DNA from: Pseudomonadota bacterium
GTDB lineage: Bacteria > Desulfobacterota > Syntrophia > Syntrophales > UBA5619
Direction: 5' to 3'
Length of the DNA stretch: 11,448 nucleotides
Assembly (NCBI GenBank): GCA_018896355.1
Contig: JAHIMW010000089.1
Span: 1-11,448 of the forward strand
Under the pieces are notes generated by a model that saw only the letters and a program-made list of their open reading frames with translations, ran no database searches and was not told the origin of the DNA. A program made the position numbers and the translations under genes. Of this stretch, positions 6,521 through 11,448 are shown piece by piece. How positions within the stretch are numbered: position 1 is the first letter of the stretch; each line of letters starts with the position of its first letter.

Positions 6521-7719
6521 CAGATCAGCTCCCGCCCAATGATCATGTTCTGGACCTCGCGGACCCCCTCGTAGATGTCGATGATCTGGGCGTCTCGAAT
6601 AAGCTTCGAGATCTCGTATTCCGACATGAAGCCGTATCCGCCGTGGAGGTGCAACCCCTCCGTCGAGCAGAATACCGCCGCCTCCGCTGCGAGGTTCTTG
6701 GCGAGCGAGGCGTAAACGCCCCGGTCGGGCGCCCCCTCCTGGACCATAAAGGCCGCCTTCATAAGGGCCATCTCCGCCAGTTCGACCCGTTTCCACATCG
6801 CAACCAGGGTCTCCCGGGCGACAGGCATGTCGCAGATCCGCTGGCCGAACTGTCGGCGCTCCTGCGTGTAGGCAAGCGTGACATCGAGGGCGCGCCGGGC
6901 GAGACCGACGCCGATGGCGGCCACCATGGGCCGCGCATAGTCAAGAACATCGGTGAGGTACTGGAATCCGAGCCGCCGGTCGCCGATGATCTGATCGTCG
7001 CCGATCTCCACATCCTCGAAGGTGACGGTCGCCGTGTTGGAGAGGCGCTGTCCCAACTTGTCCTCCGGCTTTCCCGTTACGATTCGCCCCCCGCAGGGAA
7101 GCGGGATCTCCCGGCATGCATGCGAGCCGGCCTCCGCCGTGTCAGGCTCAACCGCGATTGCGGGAACGACGACGCAGGCGATAAAGGGTGAAGAGGATTT
7201 GCCGACCTTGCAAAAAACGGTAAACTGCGATGCGAACGAGGCGTTCGTGATGAAGCACTTCGATCCGTTGAGCAGGTATTTCCCATCCTTTCCCTTCCGA
7301 ATGACGCTCGTCATCGCGGAATTGTCCGAGCCCGCCCCCGGTTCCGTCAGGCAGAAGGAAGCCAGCAGCGGCCGCTCCACGAAGGGGGCCAGGAAGGCCT
7401 GTTGCTGCGCCTCCGTACCATGCATGGCGATTACGGCATTGGCCAGATCGTTGCACATGGCCGACGTTGCGATGCCGCTGTCCCCGTAAGATAGTTCCCT
7501 GATGATAAGCGCCGTCGAGATGAGGTCGATACCGTACCCCTTGACCGCCTCCGGGATGGAAAGGTTCAGAATCCCGAGATCCCAGGCTTTCCGGATGATA
7601 TCGAAGGGAAAGTCGTGGCCCTTCTCGATGTTCATCGCACGGGGAATGATCTCCCGGCCGACAAAACGGCGCACGGTTTCCACATACTGCTTCTGCTCCT
7701 CGTTCAGATTCAAATCCAT
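6520..7719 (-). CDS. Acyl-CoA dehydrogenase family flavoprotein
   Basis: These FAD enzymes oxidise acyl-CoA to trans-2-enoyl-CoA and pass electrons to an electron-transfer flavoprotein. From the ATG at 7719 there are 399 residues. Family motifs include CLTEPGAGSDNSAM (123-136) and FITNA (156-160) for flavin and substrate binding, ERRQFGQRI (287-295), HGGYGFMSEYEI (359-370) and IYEGVREVQ (382-390), with the catalytic Glu384. About 20 residues appear inserted after VVP (near 190-215, containing Cys202 and Cys209) before KPEDKLG. The ATG at 7719 has AGAGG nine bases upstream and begins with the usual DLNLNEEQK; the extension to 7776 looks spurious. It is the first gene of the operon, below a sigma-54 type promoter. 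In this setting it might work in the oxidative or the reductive direction. Confidence 0.93.
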   Translation of the reverse strand: MDLNLNEEQKQYVETVRRFVGREIIPRAMNIEKGHDFPFDIIRKAWDLGILNLSIPEAVKGYGIDLISTALIIRELSYGDSGIATSAMCNDLANAVIAMHGTEAQQQAFLAPFVERPLLASFCLTEPGAGSDNSAMTSVIRKGKDGKYLLNGSKCFITNASFASQFTVFCKVGKSSSPFIACVVVPAIAVEPDTAEAGSHACREIPLPCGGRIVTGKPEDKLGQRLSNTATVTFEDVEIGDDQIIGDRRLGFQYLTDVLDYARPMVAAIGVGLARRALDVTLAYTQERRQFGQRICDMPVARETLVAMWKRVELAEMALMKAAFMVQEGAPDRGVYASLAKNLAAEAAVFCSTEGLHLHGGYGFMSEYEISKLIRDAQIIDIYEGVREVQNMIIGRELI

Positions 7720-7813
7720 AAGAAAATGCCTCTTCCCATTGCTTTTTCCCGTTCCCCGCGCGGGCCGCGGACGCAATATCCCGGCGCCGCACCGGACGGT
7801 TGCAAAATAATAC

Positions 7814-7828
7814 GCATCAACCGTGCCA
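7814..7828 (-). promoter_or_regulatory. Sigma-54 (-24/-12) promoter for the acyl-CoA dehydrogenase/fatty acid operon
   Basis: On the minus strand the sequence reads TGGCACG-GTTG-ATGC. The sigma-54 consensus is TGGCACG-N4-TTGC, so the -24 block is perfect and the -12 block differs by one base, with exactly ten bases between the invariant GG and GC. Transcription would begin near 7802, leaving a leader of about 80 nt before the ATG at 7719. A sigma-54 activator is encoded divergently next door, which strengthens the call. Confidence 0.75.
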
Positions 7829-7903
7829 CAACGTCGTCGGACTCATAAAACAAAATATTTCCGGACTATTGGCGCTGAACGGCTCCTCCTTTGCGCAGAA
7901 ATT

Positions 7904-7951
7904 CACCCCGCGAATGTCGCCTCGGGGTGCGTAATATCCGGTTAGGGTGCG
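7904..7951. promoter_or_regulatory. Candidate upstream activator sites (CACCCCG/CGGGGTG repeats)
   Basis: A perfect 7-bp inverted repeat, CACCCCG (7904-7910) and CGGGGTG (7923-7929), is separated by 12 bases. GGGTGCG occurs at 7925-7931 and again at 7945-7951, exactly 20 bp (about two helical turns) apart. The group lies roughly 100-150 bp upstream of the predicted sigma-54 transcript start, the usual location of enhancer sites for NtrC-type activators. The likely binder is the regulator encoded at 9654-11039. This is inference from position and symmetry. Confidence 0.5.
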
Positions 7952-7979
7952 AAGCTACTACGCAGCGGTTTTCCTCTGC

Positions 7980-8009
7980 TTGACTTCCGATGCAGGATTA
8001 CGGTATGGC
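7980..8009 (+). promoter_or_regulatory. Possible sigma-70-type promoter for the histidine kinase gene
   Basis: TTGACT (7980-7985) is a good -35 hexamer. After an 18-base spacer comes TATGGC (8004-8009), a weak -10. It lies about 50 bases before the preferred kinase start at 8058. The weak -10 keeps this tentative. Confidence 0.3.
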
Positions 8010-8057
8010 GTATGGGACCATCTGCAAAGATCTCCCCAGGAAAGGTGTCGGACAACA

Positions 8058-9551
8058 ATGGAAATCTTCATGCTGACGGCGGTGGGCATCACGGTATCCG
8101 CTGCGCTGATGATCAACAAGAAACGGGAGCCGCTGCACATCTCCTTCGCCGCCCTCTGCCTGGCCATCTCCTTTCACAAGGGGGGCATCTTCTTCAGCCC
8201 GTTCTTCCATTCCGGCGTCTGGCTGCTTGTCGAGCGGCTGGGGCTCCTCGCCATCCCCCCCCTCACAATCAAGTTCAGTCGCGACTTCTGCGAGGAGCAA
8301 ACCCTGCTAAAAAAGCGGGACATCCGGACCACGGCCCTCTTCAGCGCGGGGCTCGCCGCGATCCTTTTCACGCCGGTCGCGGGATGGAAGTACCTGGGGC
8401 CGTTCATCTATCTCTACGGGGAAACGGTCCTGCTCTTGAGTTACCTCTCGCTGATCGCCTTTGCCAGACGCAGTGCCACGGGCGTCGAAAAGAAGCGCAT
8501 CGTCTATCTCATCATCGCCTGCACGGCCGCCATCGCCACCTACAGCATCCCGCCGCTGTTCAACCTGGTCGTCGCCGGCATGCTCTACTTTATCCTGATC
8601 ATGATCACCCACCCCCATCTGACGGAGCTCCATGACCTGATGACCCGCGCGCTGGTGATCCTGATCGTCGCCCTCTTCACCACCATCGTCTTTTATCTCG
8701 TGATCGGCTTCTTCGGGAAAGGACCCGCGCCGCCGTTCACGCTCGTATTCATGGTCTCCTTCCTCATTGTCATCGCGATCGGACCCTTTCAGGTCATTCT
8801 GAAACGGCTGCTCACGACGATTTACCCCGAGATCAAAGACGTCTTCACCTCGCCGTATGACCTGGACGAAAAGCTGGAGAGGGAAAAGGCTCTCCTGTTG
8901 GAGAAGATGGCCCCCGTCCTCGCCCACGAGATCCGGAACCCGCTGGGGTCGATCAAAGGGGCCGCCCAGTACCTCCGCTCGGAGGTGGAGGGAGAGGAGC
9001 AGAGGAAGCTTATCGACGTGATCATCGAAGAGGTGAACCGCCTGAACCGGGTCGTCTCGCAGTTTCTCAACTACGCCCGGCCTTACTCGCCGGATTTGAA
9101 GCCGCGTCCGATCAACGCCGTAATCGAAAAGGCGATGGCCGTCATTGAGGCCGACAGCCTCTCGGACCGTATCCATGTACAGATGGAGCTCCATCCCCAT
9201 CTGCCGCCCGTCCCGATGGACCAGGAGCAGATCCACCAGGTCATTATGAACATCGCCCTCAACGCGATCGAGGCGATGCCCGAGGGCGGCACGCTGACGG
9301 TCCGGACATCCCGGATTGGAAGCGATACCGGCGACGCCGTAGGAATTTCCATTCGGGATACGGGGCAAGGAATACGCCGTGAGGCCCTCAAGCAGATCTT
9401 CACCCCTTTTTTCACGACCAAGGAGCGGGGGGTGGGCCTGGGGCTGGCCGTCTGCCGGCGCATCATCCGGAATCATGGGGGAAAACTCCGGGTGAAGTCG
9501 ATCCCGGGTCAGGGGACGATCTTCTATATACGCCTCGAAACGGTGAGGTAG
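8058..9551 (+). CDS. Polytopic membrane sensor histidine kinase (NtrB-like catalytic core)
   Basis: From the ATG at 8058 the protein has 497 residues. The first ~250 are a membrane domain with about eight or nine hydrophobic segments (near residues 2-19, 28-50, 54-74, 91-110, 114-137, 147-165, 165-185, 198-220 and 227-248), with no obvious PAS, GAF or large external domain. The kinase core follows: the H-box LAHEIRNPLGSIKGAAQYL with phospho-acceptor His290, the N-box NIALNAIEAMPEGG (398-411), the G1 box DTGQGI (434-439), the F-box TPFFTTK (449-455) and the G2 box GVGLGLAV (458-465). It should autophosphorylate and pass phosphate to the regulator encoded 102 bp downstream. A GTG at 7947 would add 37 residues but overlaps the putative activator sites and has a non-membrane-like N-terminus, so 8058 is preferred. 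Signal unknown. Confidence 0.92.
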   Translation: MEIFMLTAVGITVSAALMINKKREPLHISFAALCLAISFHKGGIFFSPFFHSGVWLLVERLGLLAIPPLTIKFSRDFCEEQTLLKKRDIRTTALFSAGLAAILFTPVAGWKYLGPFIYLYGETVLLLSYLSLIAFARRSATGVEKKRIVYLIIACTAAIATYSIPPLFNLVVAGMLYFILIMITHPHLTELHDLMTRALVILIVALFTTIVFYLVIGFFGKGPAPPFTLVFMVSFLIVIAIGPFQVILKRLLTTIYPEIKDVFTSPYDLDEKLEREKALLLEKMAPVLAHEIRNPLGSIKGAAQYLRSEVEGEEQRKLIDVIIEEVNRLNRVVSQFLNYARPYSPDLKPRPINAVIEKAMAVIEADSLSDRIHVQMELHPHLPPVPMDQEQIHQVIMNIALNAIEAMPEGGTLTVRTSRIGSDTGDAVGISIRDTGQGIRREALKQIFTPFFTTKERGVGLGLAVCRRIIRNHGGKLRVKSIPGQGTIFYIRLETVR

Positions 9552-9653
9552 GGAGGAGGAGTCTTGACAGATAGGGACAAACCGGGAGATAGTTCTGCAC
9601 GACAGGGCGACAGGAACGCGCCTGCGGGACGGAAAGGAAGGAACGGCTCCGCA

Positions 9654-11039
9654 ATGAAACCGGCCAAGATCCTCGTCGTGGATGACGAGGCGAACATGCG
9701 GCTGGTCCTCGAGACCATGTTGAAAAAGGAAGGCTACGAGGTGGCCACGGCCGCGGACGGCATGGAGGCTCTGCAGATCCTGAAGGAGGAGAAGATCGCC
9801 GCCGTCGCCACGGATCTCCGGATGCCGCGGATCGACGGCATGGGGCTGCTCCAGCGGATCATGCAGGACGATCCCGCCCTGCCCGTCATCATCCTGACCG
9901 CCCACGGCACCGTGGCGAACGCCGTGGACGCGTTGAAGAGGGGGGCCTTCGATTACCTCACCAAACCGTTCGAACAGGATGAACTCAAAACGGTCATCCT
10001 TAAGGCGGTCAAGACCCGGCAACTTGGCGACCTCGACCTCTCGGCGCCGGCCGGCGATGTCGATCCCCACAGGATCATCGGCGCAAGCAGCCGGATGGCC
10101 GAGATCCACGAGATCATCCGGAAGGTTTCACCCACGACTACCACCGTCCTCATCACGGGAGAGACGGGAACAGGCAAGGAGCTGATCGCCCGGGCCATCC
10201 ACCGGAACAGCTCCCGGAGCGAACAGCCCTTCATCAAGATCAACTGCGCCGCCATTGCGGAAAATCTCGTGGAAAGCGAACTCTTCGGCTATGAAAAAGG
10301 GGCCTTCACCGGCGCCGTGACCACGAAGCCGGGAAGGTTCGAGCTGGCCCACCGGGGAACACTCTTTCTGGACGAGGTCGGAGAAATACCGCGGGACATG
10401 CAGGCAAAACTCCTCCAGGCGATCCAGGACCAGAACTTCGAAAGGGTGGGCGGCCTGAAGAACATCTCGGTGGATGTGCGCCTGATCGCGGCCACAAACC
10501 GGAATCTCCAACAGGAGGTCAAGGAAGGAAAGTTCCGGGAGGACCTCTTCTACCGTCTGAACGTCTTTCCCATCCATATCCCGCCCCTCCGGGAGCGGAC
10601 CGAAGACATCCTCCCGCTGACCGTCCATTTTCTCGATAAATTCAACCGGAAGCTCAAAATGCAGGTCCAAGGGCTTGCCCCGGAGGTCAGGGAGTGCCTT
10701 CTCGCCTACCCCTGGCCGGGGAACATCCGCGAGCTCGAGCATCTTGTTGAGCGGATGGTTCTGATGGCGGAGGGTCCCATCATCACGATGGCGATCGCCC
10801 CGCCGGAGATCGTGCGGGCCGCACATGAACCTCGCCCGGCGGCGCCAGCCACGACGGAAACGCCGGAACGCGACGTCCTGAAGAGCCACATGGAGGAGAT
10901 GGAAAAACAGATCATCGCCCGCTGCCTTGAGGAGTGCGACGGCAATGTCACACGCGCGGCGGAACGGCTGGGACTGAGCCGGAAGGGGCTCCAGCTCAAG
11001 ATGATCAAGCACCGCCTCCGGAAACGGGAGGAGGGGTAA
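9654..11039 (+). CDS. Sigma-54-dependent response regulator, NtrC family
   Basis: The 461-residue protein has three parts. The receiver domain (~3-120) has acidic Asp10/Asp11, phospho-acceptor Asp54 in ATDLRMPRIDG and Lys104 in LTKPF. The AAA+ sigma-54 activation domain (~140-370) has Walker A GETGTGKE (169-176), the sigma-54-contacting GAFTGA (216-221), Walker B LFLDE (237-241) and the arginine-finger region FREDLFYRLNVFPI. A Fis-type helix-turn-helix follows (~428-455, NVTRAAERLGLSRKGLQLKM). Phosphorylated by the adjacent kinase, it would drive sigma-54 promoters, most simply the one at 7814-7828. The start is ambiguous. A TTG at 9564, 12 bases after the kinase stop, has a very strong GGAGGAGG site but adds 30 hydrophilic residues with relaxed codon use. 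The ATG at 9654 gives the standard family N-terminus. Confidence 0.93.
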   Translation: MKPAKILVVDDEANMRLVLETMLKKEGYEVATAADGMEALQILKEEKIAAVATDLRMPRIDGMGLLQRIMQDDPALPVIILTAHGTVANAVDALKRGAFDYLTKPFEQDELKTVILKAVKTRQLGDLDLSAPAGDVDPHRIIGASSRMAEIHEIIRKVSPTTTTVLITGETGTGKELIARAIHRNSSRSEQPFIKINCAAIAENLVESELFGYEKGAFTGAVTTKPGRFELAHRGTLFLDEVGEIPRDMQAKLLQAIQDQNFERVGGLKNISVDVRLIAATNRNLQQEVKEGKFREDLFYRLNVFPIHIPPLRERTEDILPLTVHFLDKFNRKLKMQVQGLAPEVRECLLAYPWPGNIRELEHLVERMVLMAEGPIITMAIAPPEIVRAAHEPRPAAPATTETPERDVLKSHMEEMEKQIIARCLEECDGNVTRAAERLGLSRKGLQLKMIKHRLRKREEG

Positions 11040-11148
11040 CTTTCCCCGGGTTTTCGAGGCAAATACCGGGAGACGGAGGGAAACCCCGGCATCCCCGAAC
11101 AACGGCAGGATGAAGAACTGTAAAGAATACTGCGGTTTAATCCTGGCC

Positions 11149-11448
11149 TTACCTATTCTTTTTCAAAAACCCGTCCAGCCAGAACAGATTCAGCTCGGCA
11201 AGCTTTCCTCTTGTCGGTACGCCATCCTTGGGATCCCAGCCCATCGCCTCATAATACAGAGTCAAGAGATCTTCAAACTCCCGGCGATCTATCCCTTTCC
11301 CCTGGAGGGCGCCGCTCTCCAGAGGCTCGAAGAGCCGATCCGGAAGGGTGTCATCCCTGCGCCCGAACCCTTCGCGCAGGTTGAATACCCGGGCCATGGT
11401 CACGGCTCTCTCGCCGACCTTCATCAGTTCCCACAGGCTCGTCTCCCA
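11149..11448 (-). CDS. Aldehyde:ferredoxin oxidoreductase, C-terminal part (5' end outside window)
   Basis: A minus-strand frame open to the right edge encodes about 99 residues ending in TAA. It reads RVFNLREGFGRRDDTLPDR, then YYEAMGWDPKDGVPTRGKL and ELNL, which is the characteristic C-terminus of the tungsten-containing aldehyde:ferredoxin oxidoreductase family (domain 3). These enzymes oxidise aldehydes to carboxylates with ferredoxin, or run the reverse reaction, in the cytoplasm of strict anaerobes. The frame continues upstream of the internal ATG at 11424 without a stop (WETSLWEL precedes it), so that ATG is not the start. The gene faces the regulator gene tail to tail across a 109-bp gap in which no good terminator was seen. 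Metal- and cluster-binding motifs lie outside the window, so the specific substrate is unknown. Confidence 0.88.
   Translation of the reverse strand, partial: WETSLWELMKVGERAVTMARVFNLREGFGRRDDTLPDRLFEPLESGALQGKGIDRREFEDLLTLYYEAMGWDPKDGVPTRGKLAELNLFWLDGFLKKNR

Noticed and set aside
7756..7770. CCGCG/CGCGG stem in the leader of the acyl-CoA dehydrogenase mRNA as a regulatory hairpin
   Set aside because: A 5-bp stem in GC-rich DNA is expected by chance, and no alternative pairing or known riboswitch pattern was seen.
7871..7887. TGGCGC-containing sequence on the plus strand as a sigma-54 promoter for the kinase gene
   Set aside because: The GG-to-GC spacing is nine bases, not ten, and no -12 TTGC block is present.
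8307..10109. 600-residue minus-strand open frame
   Set aside because: It lies opposite the histidine kinase and regulator genes, which have complete motif sets. Its translation is low-complexity, rich in Arg, Asp and Gly, typical of an antisense frame in GC-rich coding DNA.
11042..11094. Imperfect CCGGGTTTTC / GGAAACCCCGG pairing as a terminator between the regulator and the oxidoreductase
   Set aside because: The stem is short and bulged, the loop is long and no T-tract follows on either strand.

Overview
The window suggests a strictly anaerobic, GC-rich bacterium, most likely of the former Deltaproteobacteria (Desulfobacterota), perhaps Syntrophales-like. The taxonomic call is inference from three things: the C-terminus of an aldehyde:ferredoxin oxidoreductase at the right edge, a sigma-54-dependent two-component system, and hairpin repeats of a style common in that group. 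No RNA gene, CRISPR array or complete insertion sequence was seen.

Layout. At 1-97 (+) there is only the tail of an open frame resembling the end of a GAF domain, followed by about 250 bp of AT-richer DNA with no gene. From 7719 down to 348 runs one minus-strand gene series. In transcription order it encodes: acyl-CoA dehydrogenase, ketoacyl synthase III (FabH type), FabA-type dehydratase/isomerase, FabG-type ketoreductase, FabZ-type dehydratase, a divergent FabF-type ketoacyl synthase, acyl carrier protein, a PlsC-type acyltransferase and a 4'-phosphopantetheinyl transferase. Most junctions overlap or are a few bases apart. The two larger gaps, KAS III/FabA and FabA/FabG, each hold a long imperfect hairpin repeat. 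From 8058 to 11039 (+), divergently transcribed, lie a polytopic membrane histidine kinase and an NtrC-family sigma-54 activator. At 11149-11448 (-) is the partial aldehyde:ferredoxin oxidoreductase.

How it fits together. The minus-strand series is a nearly self-contained accessory type II fatty acid synthase. It has its own carrier protein, the enzyme that activates the carrier, an initiating and an elongating synthase, one reductase, two dehydratases and an acyltransferase that could load the product onto a lipid. It contains no enoyl-ACP reductase, but does contain an acyl-CoA dehydrogenase. The product may therefore be an unsaturated, polyene or otherwise modified acyl chain rather than an ordinary saturated one.

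Regulation. A near-consensus sigma-54 (-24/-12) element lies at 7814-7828, pointing into the acyl-CoA dehydrogenase gene. A cluster of CACCCCG/CGGGGTG half-sites lies about 100-150 bp upstream of the predicted transcript start, where an NtrC-type activator would bind. The simplest reading is a locally encoded membrane sensor and activator switching on a dedicated lipid-modification operon. The signal and the product cannot be read from the sequence.
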